This document shows, one piece after another, positions 19,438 through 27,715 of a stretch of 33,803 nt of DNA; positions within the stretch are counted from its first letter, which is position 1; each line of letters begins with the position of its first letter. This stretch comes from Pseudomonadota bacterium. Its GTDB lineage: Bacteria; Desulfobacterota; Desulfobulbia; Desulfobulbales; SURF-16. The notes under the pieces are model-generated. The model worked only from the letters and a program-made list of their open reading frames with translations. It did not search any database and was not told the origin of the DNA. The translations under genes and the position numbers were made by a program. The stretch spans positions 1 to 33,803 of the forward strand of contig JAHJKA010000016.1 of NCBI GenBank assembly GCA_018822545.1, given 5' to 3'.

Positions 19438-20121
19438 GTGAGTACTAATATCCGTTCATCTATCCATACCCTAAAACAGCACCTCATTTACCTTGGCACC
19501 GTTGTTGAGGAAGGCATTAAAAACAGCATTAAGGCTGTGCGCACCTTCGATCCTATTCTGGCCGCCCAGGTACAGGCCGCTGATGCCCAGGTCAACGCCC
19601 TTGAAGTGGATGTGGAAGAAGATTGTTTGAAGATTCTGGCCCTGCATTCGCCGGTGGCAAGTGACCTGCGTTTTGTGGTGACGGCACTCAAGATGAACCG
19701 CGAACTTGAACGGATTGGTGATCTGGCTGTGAAGGTTGCCGACAAGGTCATTTTGCTTGATACAGTGAAAAAGCATGAAATCAACCCAGATGCAATCACT
19801 GTCCCGGCTGATTTTGAACCCATGTTTATCACTACCCTGTCCATGTTCAGCCAATTGCTTGATGCCTTTGTTAATGAAGACGCTGATCTGGCCTATCGTA
19901 TCTTGATCCAGGATGACGAGGTAGACACGGCCAAACGTAATATCAGAAAACAGCTCGATGAAATTGGCAAAAACGACCCCAAGCAACAGGTGTATCACAC
20001 CTTGCTCCTTTCCGTAGCTCGCGGTTTGGAACGGATTGCTGACCATACTACGAACTCTGCCGAGGATATTATTTACATGCTTCAGGGCCGTATTGTCAGA
20101 CATGAGCATCATCTCTTATAG
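19438..20121 (+). CDS. phoU: Phosphate signalling regulator PhoU
   Basis: Links the Pst transporter to the PhoR/PhoB system and damps phosphate uptake. The 227-residue all-helical protein has two PhoU repeats: LKQHLIYLGTVVEEGIKNSIKAV with SDLRFVVTALKMNRELERIGDLAVKVADK in the first, and VYHTLLLSVARGLERIADHTTNSAEDIIYM in the second. The E/D-R-I-x-D motifs bind metal clusters in the family. The start is GTG at 19438, with GAGGTGA only a few bases upstream, overlapping the end of the pstB-phoU gap. Confidence 0.95.
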   Translation: MSTNIRSSIHTLKQHLIYLGTVVEEGIKNSIKAVRTFDPILAAQVQAADAQVNALEVDVEEDCLKILALHSPVASDLRFVVTALKMNRELERIGDLAVKVADKVILLDTVKKHEINPDAITVPADFEPMFITTLSMFSQLLDAFVNEDADLAYRILIQDDEVDTAKRNIRKQLDEIGKNDPKQQVYHTLLLSVARGLERIADHTTNSAEDIIYMLQGRIVRHEHHLL

Positions 20122-20130
20122 CGAGACCAG

Positions 20131-20838
20131 ATGACCAGCCCCCTGTCCATTCTCGTGATTGAAGACGAGGAAGATATTCAGCAACTTGTCACCTACAACC
20201 TGGTGAAGGCCGGGTTTCAGGTCTTTTGTGCCGATAATGGTGAGAGTGGGCTACGCTCTTTTATCACCAACGGTCCTGATCTGATCGTACTTGACCTTAT
20301 GTTGCCGGGTATGGATGGCCTGAAAGTCTGCGAGGAGATACGTTCAGTCCACAAGGCCGAAATCCCCGTCTTGATGCTCACAGCCAAAGGCGAGGAGGAG
20401 GATATCGTTGCAGGTCTCGCCGCTGGCGCCGACGATTATCTGCCCAAACCCTTTAGCCCCAAGATTCTTTTGGCCCGGATTAACGCCCTTTTACGGCGCA
20501 GTCGCCTTCCGTCCAGCGATGAGGACATCCACGAGAAAATGGTCTTTGTCCACCACCAAATTACTATTATTCCTCACCGTTACGAGGTTCTTGTTGCAAA
20601 CGAGCCAATTCACCTCACCCATTCGGAGTTTCAAATTCTTCTCTTGCTCGCCAAAAAACCAGGATGGGTTTATAGTCGACAACAAATAATTAATGATATT
20701 AGGGGTTTTGATTATAGCCTTACGGATCGTGCCATTGATGTATTGATCTCTGGCCTTCGCAAGAAACTTGGTACGGCAGCAGCAGCTATCGATACTGTCC
20801 GTGGTGTTGGATATCGCTTTTCAGACCAACCAGGTTAA
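20131..20838 (+). CDS. phoB: Phosphate response regulator, PhoB-type (OmpR family)
   Basis: DNA-binding response regulator, presumed activator of the pst operon. The receiver domain has the acidic pocket (IEDEED, residues 10-15), phospho-acceptor Asp55 (VLDLMLPGMDG), Thr84 (LMLTAKG) and Lys106 (YLPKPF). The winged-helix output domain ends with TDRAIDVLISGLRKKLG and TVRGVGYRF, the standard OmpR/PhoB terminus. The gene lies nine bases after phoU. The usual partner kinase phoR does not follow: the next gene is a ferredoxin. The assignment to PhoB rather than another OmpR-type regulator rests on domain type and operon position. Confidence 0.88.
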   Translation: MTSPLSILVIEDEEDIQQLVTYNLVKAGFQVFCADNGESGLRSFITNGPDLIVLDLMLPGMDGLKVCEEIRSVHKAEIPVLMLTAKGEEEDIVAGLAAGADDYLPKPFSPKILLARINALLRRSRLPSSDEDIHEKMVFVHHQITIIPHRYEVLVANEPIHLTHSEFQILLLLAKKPGWVYSRQQIINDIRGFDYSLTDRAIDVLISGLRKKLGTAAAAIDTVRGVGYRFSDQPG

Positions 20839-20976
20839 AAGCAATCTTTACTGTTCAGCGCTCTTTTGGTAGAGTTATATTCTTAACTCACAATCGGTAA
20901 GTAAAGGCCTCAAGGTTCTTCTTTGGCCACTCTTTTCGTTACTTTTTTTACACATCTTTATACAACCATTTAAATT

Positions 20977-21411
20977 ATGAACACTAAGATATATGTTCTT
21001 CATTTCCCCAAGGAGACGGGTGATAAGCCTATCATCTGTGAACTTGTCAAGAAGTACGACATTGAATTTAATATTCTTAAGGCCACCATTCTTCCTGGAA
21101 ACGATGGCCTTATGGTTATTGAACTCACCGGTCATAAAAAGAATGTAAAAAACTCCCTGGAGTTCCTTCAGAACTATGGGGTTAAGATTGAGCCCATCTC
21201 CACCATCATTCGCCGCGATGATCATCTCTGTATTCAGTGTGGCGCTTGTACTGGTATTTGCCCTACCAGTGCTCTTTATGTTAAACGTCCTGACATGTCA
21301 GTCCTCTTTTCCCCTGATAAGTGTACAGGGTGCGGCCTCTGTGTTTCTATTTGTCCTGTGCGGGCTATGGAAGTAGCATTGAATAATGAAATTATCCCTG
21401 AGGTGTTGTAG
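20977..21411 (+). CDS. NIL-domain ferredoxin, two [4Fe-4S] clusters
   Basis: A 144-residue protein with two parts. Residues 1-76 match the NIL domain, the small ligand-binding fold also found at the end of the MetN methionine transporter ATPase (LHFPKETGDKPIICELVKKY and LEFLQNYGVKIEPI). The second part is a bacterial-type ferredoxin with two full cluster motifs, CIQCGACTGICP and CTGCGLCVSICP. Such proteins are common in anaerobes and are suspected to serve in sulfur or homocysteine metabolism, but this remains family-level inference. It has no strong ribosome binding site and stands 138 bases after phoB, so it may be separately expressed. Confidence 0.9.
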   Translation: MNTKIYVLHFPKETGDKPIICELVKKYDIEFNILKATILPGNDGLMVIELTGHKKNVKNSLEFLQNYGVKIEPISTIIRRDDHLCIQCGACTGICPTSALYVKRPDMSVLFSPDKCTGCGLCVSICPVRAMEVALNNEIIPEVL

Positions 21412-21809
21412 ATACCTTCGACCCTTTGTTTTTATCCAATTTTTGTGTCTTCGTGCCTGTGGGGCAGGGCGCCACAACAGAGGACAACGATGTCTCTCTT
21501 TCTTTGTGTTCCAAGCAGGGCACCTGTCTCGGCATAATGGCCACAGGCCTTCATTTTTTTATTGGAAATAGCTCATGGTCTCTGCTTATCTGACCTCTTC
21601 CCGGCACAATCACACAAGTCTCCGCACTTTCCATGGGGCCTGTGATGCTGCTTTTAGTGTCGCCCAGGCTCATTTCGCATCTTGTTGCCTTGAATATTGG
21701 GATAAATCAACGCGCTGGTCTCAGATCCGTCTTTGGCGATATACCCATTTATGCAATCATACGTGCGCAACCACATCAATCACCACACCCCCTTTCGTAT
21801 AAAGCTCTT
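21412..21809 (+). other. 398-base stretch without a recognisable gene
   Basis: Open frames continue upstream of the peptidase start, in its own frame back to 21633, but their translation has no family resemblance and codon choice differs from the genes beside it. TGTGG...CCACA around 21460 is a weak 5-bp hairpin. No terminator, promoter or RNA gene is convincing. Confidence 0.5.
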
Positions 21810-22946
21810 ATGGCCTATCACTTTCCCATTAACCAAGAACGTCTTGCCTATTATTTTATTACTCTTTGTGAAATTGACAGCCCTGGTAAGATGGAAGGAG
21901 ATCTTGCCCGCTATCTCCAGGATTTTTTTGATGTTTTCCCCGGGGTTACAACCCTTGTTGATGGCTCTGCTGCCATCACAGGCTCTAACACCGGCAATCT
22001 CCTCGTGTCCATTCCCGGCACAGATATCCATAAGGCACCACTTTTTTTTAATTGTCACATGGATGTCATCAATCCTTGTATTGGCGTAAAGGTTTCCCGG
22101 CATAACAATATTTTCACGTCGCTGGGTGATACGGTTCTTGGTGGTGATGACAAGGCTGGTATTGCTATTCTTATGGAGATGGCCCAGGTTCTTTTTGAAA
22201 ATAAATTGCCCCATGCTCCCCTTGAATTTCTCTTCACCACCGCTGAAGAGATTGGTCTCCTGGGCGCTAAAGCCTTTAATCCTGCACTCCTTCAGGCGCC
22301 CATGGGGTTTGCCCTTGATTCAACCGGGATAGACAACGTTATCATTGGCGCTCCGGCTGCCGTCCATGTTCAGGCGGAGATTTTCGGGAAAGCTTCCCAC
22401 GCTGGGCTTAACCCTGGTGACGGTATCAATGCTATTTCTTTGGCTGCTAAAGTTGTTGTCAATCTCCCCGTTGGAAGACTAGACAACCTCTCCACAGCTA
22501 ATATTGGTTTGATTGCCGGCGGCACAGCCACTAATATTGTCCCTGATTATGTCAATCTGCAAGGTGAAATTCGTAGTCATTCAGCTGAACTTCTCTACAC
22601 GCACATGCAATCGTTCACTACAGTTTTTGCTGATATAGTTCGGTCCTCCCCTGAGATGTCACGCCCATCTTTCTCCCTTGAGTTCCCAGATCATTACCCG
22701 GCCATGGCCCTTCAGCTTGACGACCCGCTGCTGGCCGTTACACGCAAAGCGGCAGACATCCTTGGCCGAACTCTCAACTATACCGTGGCTGGCGGTGGCA
22801 GTGATGCCAATATCTTCAACAGTTTTGGCCTCAGCACCGCCATTCTTGGTATCGGCATGGAACATGTCCACTCCACCCACGAACTCATCGCCCTTGACAG
22901 CATGATCCGCACCCTTGAGCTTGTTGCTGCCATCTCAACTTCCTGA
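21810..22946 (+). CDS. M20-family metallopeptidase (tripeptidase T-like)
   Basis: A zinc peptidase of 378 residues that probably removes residues from small peptides in the cytoplasm. The metal ligands of the M20 family are in place: His in FFNCHMDVINP, bridging Asp in LGGDDKAG, Glu-Glu in FTTAEEIGLLGAK, Asp in GFALDSTG, and the C-terminal His in HSTHEL. The dimerisation domain carries GKASHAGLNPGDGINAI. The ATG at 21810 is chosen because the protein then starts MAYHFPINQERLAYYFITLCEIDSPG, as its relatives do; an ATG at 21633 would add 59 residues of unrelated sequence. No good ribosome binding site is visible. A parS palindrome follows immediately. Confidence 0.88.
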   Translation: MAYHFPINQERLAYYFITLCEIDSPGKMEGDLARYLQDFFDVFPGVTTLVDGSAAITGSNTGNLLVSIPGTDIHKAPLFFNCHMDVINPCIGVKVSRHNNIFTSLGDTVLGGDDKAGIAILMEMAQVLFENKLPHAPLEFLFTTAEEIGLLGAKAFNPALLQAPMGFALDSTGIDNVIIGAPAAVHVQAEIFGKASHAGLNPGDGINAISLAAKVVVNLPVGRLDNLSTANIGLIAGGTATNIVPDYVNLQGEIRSHSAELLYTHMQSFTTVFADIVRSSPEMSRPSFSLEFPDHYPAMALQLDDPLLAVTRKAADILGRTLNYTVAGGGSDANIFNSFGLSTAILGIGMEHVHSTHELIALDSMIRTLELVAAISTS

Positions 22947-22967
22947 TTTACCATTAAAAAACCAGAT

Positions 22968-22983
22968 TGTTCCACGTGGAACA
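22968..22983. promoter_or_regulatory. parS centromere site
   Basis: TGTTCCACGTGGAACA is a perfect 16-base palindrome matching the bacterial parS consensus recognised by ParB. It sits at the centre of a 28-base perfect palindrome (22962-22989) flanked by CCAGAT/ATCTGG. It lies 265 bases upstream of parA, just after the peptidase gene, and the longer palindrome might also act as a transcript-end hairpin. It is the only such site seen in the window. Confidence 0.93.
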
Positions 22984-23247
22984 ATCTGGGGCAACCAACA
23001 AATCAGAATCTTAAGGGTGAAATAGGTTGTTATTCGCCCCAAATGACGTATTGTGGTTTAGGGTTGTGAAAAGTGACATTTTCCTTTGTTTTTTATGTTT
23101 TGGCGACGAGACTTGGTCGTTTTGCGTTGCTGATGGGCAGTTTCTCGGGGCTTTTGTTGTTGATGGGCCCGGATTGCGTGTAATATATAAGTCCAGATTT
23201 CGTGGTGCCACAGGCGTATATAAAATTCACTTAAAGGCAGAGAAGGT
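22984..23247 (+). other. Upstream region of parA
   Basis: G/T-rich on the + strand, with no gene. TATATAA-type strings near 23182 and 23218 could be -10 elements for parA, but no confident -35 pairs with them. A frame from 23027 to 23251 overlaps the parA start by four bases but its translation is low-complexity and unrecognised. Confidence 0.4.
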
Positions 23248-24066
23248 ATGACACAGACAAGAGGAAAGGGCGCAAAAATTATCACGCTCGCCAACCAGAA
23301 GGGTGGGGTTGGCAAGACAACTTCTACGGTAAATTTAGCCACTGCGGTGGCAATGTTGGGCAAGAAGACGCTTATTGTTGATTCGGATCCCCAGGGGAAC
23401 GCGTCCAGTGGTGTTGGTATGGCCGTCTCCCAGAAGAGCAAGCATCTCTATCATTGCTATATAGATCCAGATAAGACCCGTGGGGTTATCAAGCCGTCGG
23501 CATCTGTGGGGAATCTCTGGATTCTGCCTACCTGTATTGACCTTATTGGTGTTGAGGTTGAGCTGATGGGAGAGAAGAAGAGAGAGACGTTTCTCGATCG
23601 GGTTTTGTCGCAGATTGCGGAAGATTATGACTATATTTTTGTTGATTGCCCACCGTCCTTGGGGCTGCTCACCTTGAATGCCTTGACCGCGGCGGATTCA
23701 GTCATTATTCCAATGCAATGTGAGTATTTCGCCCTGGAAGGTCTGAGCCAACTGGTGCGGACGATCAAGCTTGTCAAGAATTCCTATAACCCGCGTTTGG
23801 TTATTGAGGGGCTTCTTCTCACCATGTATGACCGTCGTAATAAACTGACATATCAGGTCGCCAAAGAGGTTAAAAAACATTTTGGTAACAAGGTCTATCA
23901 CACGGTAATTCCACGAAATGTACGTCTGAGTGAGTGTCCAAGTCATGGCAAATCAGTTATTGAATACGATAGCAGTTCTGCAGGGGCATTGAGCTATATG
24001 AATCTGGGAAAGGAATTTCTCAAAAATCAGGAAGCAGAACAAACGGGAGGGGTGCATGATGAGTAG
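23248..24066 (+). CDS. parA: Chromosome partitioning ATPase ParA (Soj)
   Basis: ATP-dependent DNA-binding protein that moves ParB-parS complexes, segregating the origin region. The 272-residue protein has the deviant Walker A KGGVGKTT (residues 18-25), the A' motif VDSDPQGNASSG (around 44-55) and Walker B YIFVDCPPSLG. It has no N-terminal helix-turn-helix, which marks it as the chromosomal Soj type rather than a large plasmid ParA. AGAAGG lies just before the ATG. It overlaps parB by 11 bases. Confidence 0.95.
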   Translation: MTQTRGKGAKIITLANQKGGVGKTTSTVNLATAVAMLGKKTLIVDSDPQGNASSGVGMAVSQKSKHLYHCYIDPDKTRGVIKPSASVGNLWILPTCIDLIGVEVELMGEKKRETFLDRVLSQIAEDYDYIFVDCPPSLGLLTLNALTAADSVIIPMQCEYFALEGLSQLVRTIKLVKNSYNPRLVIEGLLLTMYDRRNKLTYQVAKEVKKHFGNKVYHTVIPRNVRLSECPSHGKSVIEYDSSSAGALSYMNLGKEFLKNQEAEQTGGVHDE

Positions 24067-24949
24067 TGGCGATCGCCTGGGTAGAGGCCTGGGAGCCTTA
24101 CTGGCAGATGATAATGATAAGTTGGCAGCAGAGGGTGAATATATCCTTTGCGATATTACAGCTATCGATCCGAATCCCTATCAGCCCAGGCACGAAATGG
24201 ATGTGGACGCTCTGCAGGAACTGGCTGAGTCCATCGCCGAAAAGGGGATTTTGCAACCCCTTGTTGTGACTCCCAGTGATGTTCCTGATAGATATATTCT
24301 TATTGCCGGCGAGAGGCGATTGCGGGCATCTAAGCTTGCCGGCTTAACTGATGTGCCGGTTATTGTCCGCGATGTCGAAACGCAAGACCGCCTGGAGCTC
24401 GCCTTAATTGAAAATATTCAGAGGGAAAACCTCAACCCCATTGATGAAGGCCTGGCCTACCAACAATTAGTGAAAGAATTTTCAATGACCCAAGAAGAGG
24501 TTGCTAAGCGTGTCGGCAAGGAGAGATCAACGGTGGCTAACACCATGCGACTTCTGCAGTTGCCTGATTTCATCAAAGATGATATTGGCGGAGGGAGGCT
24601 TTCCATGGGGCACGCCCGCGTTCTTCTGGCCATAAAGGATCATGTCGAGGTCAAAGAAATTCGGGACAAGATCATCAACAAGGAGCTTTCCGTTCGCCAG
24701 ACTGAAGCCCTCGTCCGGGCGGCCAAGCAGAAAAACAGTGGCAATGCTGGTGGCCTACGAAGATCCGATGATAAAAAACCTATTCCTCCCTCCTATTGCC
24801 GTACCCTTACCAATGATTTTATCCGGCATTTTGGCACGAAGTCTAAAATTACCCAGAATGGCGACCGAGGCAAGATAGAAATAGAGTATTATTCCCTTGA
24901 TGATCTTGAAAGGATTCATAGTTTAATCAGCAAGTTACCCTTGGAATAA
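24056..24949 (+). CDS. parB: Chromosome partitioning protein ParB (Spo0J)
   Basis: Binds parS, loads as a CTP-dependent clamp and spreads on DNA. The 297-residue protein begins with the ParA-stimulating motif DRLGRGLGALL. The CTP-binding region shows PYQPR (41-45) and GERRLRASKLAG (85-96), followed by ENIQRENLNPIDEG (119-132). The helix-turn-helix is MTQEEVAKRVGKERSTVANTM (about 144-164), and a C-terminal dimerisation domain follows. Two in-frame ATGs at 24056 and 24059 follow GGGAGGGG. Together with parS upstream of parA this forms a complete segregation module. Confidence 0.95.
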   Translation: MMSSGDRLGRGLGALLADDNDKLAAEGEYILCDITAIDPNPYQPRHEMDVDALQELAESIAEKGILQPLVVTPSDVPDRYILIAGERRLRASKLAGLTDVPVIVRDVETQDRLELALIENIQRENLNPIDEGLAYQQLVKEFSMTQEEVAKRVGKERSTVANTMRLLQLPDFIKDDIGGGRLSMGHARVLLAIKDHVEVKEIRDKIINKELSVRQTEALVRAAKQKNSGNAGGLRRSDDKKPIPPSYCRTLTNDFIRHFGTKSKITQNGDRGKIEIEYYSLDDLERIHSLISKLPLE

Positions 24950-25000
24950 TTGAACGGCTTAAGGGCGGTTTTGAGTTAAACAACGGCAAGAATAAGGATT

Positions 25001-25801
25001 GTGGGCATAAGAGTGGCATTGCAATATTTAGAAAACGGTGAAATTTTAGAAAACGAGGTTGTGGGCCCAGATACCTGGCGCATGGCGATTCGTGCGCCTA
25101 AGATTACTGATGCTGCTCAACCGGGTCAGTTTGTAATGGTTGCCGTTGGCCATGAATCATCCGATCCCCTTCTGCGGCGCCCTTTATCCATTCACCGGGC
25201 CGAAAATGATGTGCTCACGCTCCTCTACCGCATTGTCGGTAAGGGCACGAAGTTGATGTCGCATATGAAAAGGGGTGAGGACATCTCTTTACTTGGCCCC
25301 TTGGGCAAAGGTTTTCAGCTGCATGCAACTGAGCATCATTGTCTCGTGGGTGGTGGTCTTGGGGTGGCACCGCTTCTTTTTCTCGCCAAAGAAATAAAGC
25401 GTCGTCTTCCTGATGAAAAAATGACAATTTTGCTTGGCGGCCGCAACAGCAAGGAACTCTTAGTCCTTGCTGATTTTCAGCACGTGGCCCCGGTGCTTGT
25501 CGCCACGGATGATGGTTCACAGGGCTTGCACGGGTTGATCACCGCTTTGCTCGACCAGGAGATTTCAGGCCCGGCAACAATTTATACCTGCGGGCCATCC
25601 CCTATGATGAAAGGGGTGGCAAGCCTTGCCCGACACCGCAACTGGCCTTGTCAGGTTTCCTTGGAAACCATGATGGCTTGTGGCATGGGAGCTTGTCTCG
25701 GCTGTACGGTTCAGCGCGCCGGGATTGACGAAACTGAGAAAAAATATGTCCATGTCTGTAAGGATGGACCTGTGTTTGAGGCTGGGGAAATATGGCTGTA
25801 G
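25001..25801 (+). CDS. pyrK: Dihydroorotate dehydrogenase electron-transfer subunit
   Basis: FAD and iron-sulfur subunit that passes electrons between PyrD and NAD in pyrimidine synthesis. FAD-binding RRPLSI (59-64), the NAD-binding VGGGLGVAPLLFLAKE and CGPSPMM motifs, and the four [2Fe-2S] cysteines (Cys227, 232, 235 and 253 in ACGMGACLGC...VHVCKDGPVF) are all present. The start used is GTG at 25001, only two bases after AAGGA; a GTG at 25013 is an alternative with better spacing. It overlaps pyrD by ten bases. Confidence 0.94.
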   Translation: MGIRVALQYLENGEILENEVVGPDTWRMAIRAPKITDAAQPGQFVMVAVGHESSDPLLRRPLSIHRAENDVLTLLYRIVGKGTKLMSHMKRGEDISLLGPLGKGFQLHATEHHCLVGGGLGVAPLLFLAKEIKRRLPDEKMTILLGGRNSKELLVLADFQHVAPVLVATDDGSQGLHGLITALLDQEISGPATIYTCGPSPMMKGVASLARHRNWPCQVSLETMMACGMGACLGCTVQRAGIDETEKKYVHVCKDGPVFEAGEIWL

Positions 25802-26706
25802 ACACCAGCGTAAATATAGGCGACTTGAACCTGGCGAATCCCATCATGACGGCCTCGGGGACTTTTGGTTACGGTGAAGAGTTCACCCCCTTTGTCAACC
25901 TTTCTTCATTGGGAGCCATTGTCGTAAAGGGTATTTCGTTGAACCCACGTCCTGGTAATCCTCCGCCCCGGGTGGTGGAAACTGCCAGCGGTATGCTCAA
26001 TGCCATCGGCCTGCAGAATGTCGGAGTGGATCGTTTTATCACTGAAAAAATGACGATGATCCGCACCCTCGGTGCCAAGGTTGTGGTCAATATTCTCGGC
26101 GACTCCCTTGATGATTACCGGGAACTGGCAGCACGGCTTGACGATGTTGACGGCATCGCCGCCATCGAGGTGAATATATCGTGCCCTAATGTTAAAAAGG
26201 GAGGCGTTGCCTTTGGTACTGACCCACTTATGGCCGCTAAGGTTGCAGATGTAGTTGTCAGGCAGTCGTCTCGGCCTGTCATCATCAAACTTTCACCAAA
26301 TGTCACGGACATAACTGTTATTGCCCGGGCTGTTGAAGAAGCCGGGGTCACAGCCATCAGTTTGATAAATACCTTGATGGGCATGGCCATTGACATCAGG
26401 ACAGCCAGACCGAAACTTGCCAATATAATAGGAGGGCTGTCCGGGCCGGCTATTAAGCCGGTGGCCCTGCGCATGGTGTATCAGGTGGCCTCTGTTGTTA
26501 AAATTCCAGTAATTGGTATCGGTGGCATCACCACCCTGGACGATGTCATTGAATTTATGATGGCTGGGGCAACGGCTGTACAAATTGGCACGGCGAATTT
26601 TGTCAATCCGGCCGTGAGTGGAGAACTTGTTGTCGGATTTAAAAAATATCTTGAGGATAGTGGCAGATCCACGGCAACAGAGCTTATCGGCTGCGTGCTG
26701 AGATGA
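25792..26706 (+). CDS. pyrD: Dihydroorotate dehydrogenase, class 1B catalytic subunit
   Basis: Oxidises dihydroorotate to orotate with FMN and works with PyrK. The 304-residue TIM barrel shows NPIMTASGTFGYG, the catalytic cysteine of class 1 enzymes (Cys131 in VNISCPNVKKGG), VIIKLSPNVTD, and GLSGPAIKPVALRMVY with GIGGITTLDDVIEF near the phosphate-binding end. Cysteine as the base plus an adjacent pyrK identifies the NAD-linked 1B class. The gene overlaps both neighbours, indicating translational coupling. Confidence 0.96.
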   Translation: MAVDTSVNIGDLNLANPIMTASGTFGYGEEFTPFVNLSSLGAIVVKGISLNPRPGNPPPRVVETASGMLNAIGLQNVGVDRFITEKMTMIRTLGAKVVVNILGDSLDDYRELAARLDDVDGIAAIEVNISCPNVKKGGVAFGTDPLMAAKVADVVVRQSSRPVIIKLSPNVTDITVIARAVEEAGVTAISLINTLMGMAIDIRTARPKLANIIGGLSGPAIKPVALRMVYQVASVVKIPVIGIGGITTLDDVIEFMMAGATAVQIGTANFVNPAVSGELVVGFKKYLEDSGRSTATELIGCVLR

Positions 26707-26978
26707 TAGGTTTATTCGCCAAAATAAAATTGCTCTGGCGGATTTTTATTCATGAGGAAGCGCCTTGGAGTGTTAAACTGCTGCTTCTAGGCACTTTTTT
26801 CTACATTATCTTCCCCCTCGATCTTTTCCCTGATCACATTCTGCTGGCTGGTTGGCTTGATGATCTTGCCTTGGCGGTGGTTATGTATATTCTTGCCTTG
26901 AAAATCACGCCTGAGGCTCTTGTTAAAAAAATACTTAATGAATTCAAGCATGTGAAAAAACAGGATGATCCCAAATGA
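26703..26978 (+). CDS. Small membrane protein, DUF1232 family
   Basis: A 91-residue protein of the YkvA-like DUF1232 family, recognised by WSVKLLLLGTFFYIIFPLDLFPD followed by GWLDDLALAVVMY. One or two membrane-spanning segments are likely. The molecular role of the family is not established. It overlaps pyrD by four bases (ATGA) and the next gene likewise, so it is part of the same transcript. Confidence 0.85.
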   Translation: MIGLFAKIKLLWRIFIHEEAPWSVKLLLLGTFFYIIFPLDLFPDHILLAGWLDDLALAVVMYILALKITPEALVKKILNEFKHVKKQDDPK

Positions 26979-27709
26979 GCAGCCTGCGCGAGAAACTTCT
27001 TTTGACGATTTATAGGGAATTTGAGGAATGGATAGACAGAAATTCCTTGAGCTGTGCGTGTCACAACGGCTGTGCGACATGCTGTACCCAGAAGGTAACC
27101 ATGACGGCAGTTGAGGGAGATCTCATCCATCGTTTTGTTAACGAAAAAGGCCGACATGTCTGGTTTGCTGAAAAATTAAAGGCTGCTAAATCGAGCCTAC
27201 CGCCCATGGAAACCACAAACGAATTCGCGGCAAGATGCCTGAGCGGTGAGGATGGCTTTGACCAGTATGGCAATGATAAGGCTTCTGTCTGTCCCTACCT
27301 AGAGGAGAACAGTTGCCAGATTTACTCTGTTCGCCCCTTTGCCTGCCGGAGCTTCGCTTCAGAAAAAAAATGTCTGCCCGGACAGGCTGCCCAACTTCCG
27401 CAATATTATGTCAGCGCCGCTACAGCAGCTCAGCAATTGATTGAACATATAGGGCAGGGTGAATACTGGGGCAATATGCACGACGTTCTCCTCGCCCTTT
27501 GCGACCTCAAGGAAAATTCGGTCAGCGGGGATCTTCTTCCCTCATATTCTCTGGCCGATCAGGCCAGAGCCAGATTACGAAAGGCTAAACCTTTACCAGG
27601 CTTTCTTATTGGTGAAGAAGACTTTGAAAGGGTAAGTCCCTTGATTCAAGCAGTCTTTCACACGAAAATTGATGATAAAAACGTTGAGGACATCCTTAAC
27701 GGGAAATAA
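26975..27709 (+). CDS. YkgJ-type cysteine-cluster protein
   Basis: A 244-residue protein with the CxxxCxxCC cluster of the zinc/iron-chelating YkgJ family (CACHNGCATCC, Cys27-Cys37) and the accompanying second group, CPYLEENSCQIYSVRPFACRSF. The cysteines probably bind an iron-sulfur cluster or metal ion. The function is unknown. It overlaps the DUF1232 gene by four bases and is followed closely by a HAD phosphatase. Confidence 0.85.
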   Translation: MSSLREKLLLTIYREFEEWIDRNSLSCACHNGCATCCTQKVTMTAVEGDLIHRFVNEKGRHVWFAEKLKAAKSSLPPMETTNEFAARCLSGEDGFDQYGNDKASVCPYLEENSCQIYSVRPFACRSFASEKKCLPGQAAQLPQYYVSAATAAQQLIEHIGQGEYWGNMHDVLLALCDLKENSVSGDLLPSYSLADQARARLRKAKPLPGFLIGEEDFERVSPLIQAVFHTKIDDKNVEDILNGK

Positions 27710-27715
27710 GGCGTG

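Noticed and set aside
21633..21809. Extension of the M20 peptidase by 59 residues
   Set aside because: The added residues do not resemble the family, whose members begin close to the ATG at 21810.
23027..23251. 74-codon frame overlapping the parA start by four bases
   Set aside because: The overlap looks like coupling, but the translation is unrecognised, the start is not ATG and there is no ribosome binding site.
13010..25490. Other CACGTG cores (near 13011, 14844 and 25481) as extra parS sites
   Set aside because: Their flanks do not form the 16-base parS palindrome and they lie inside coding sequences.
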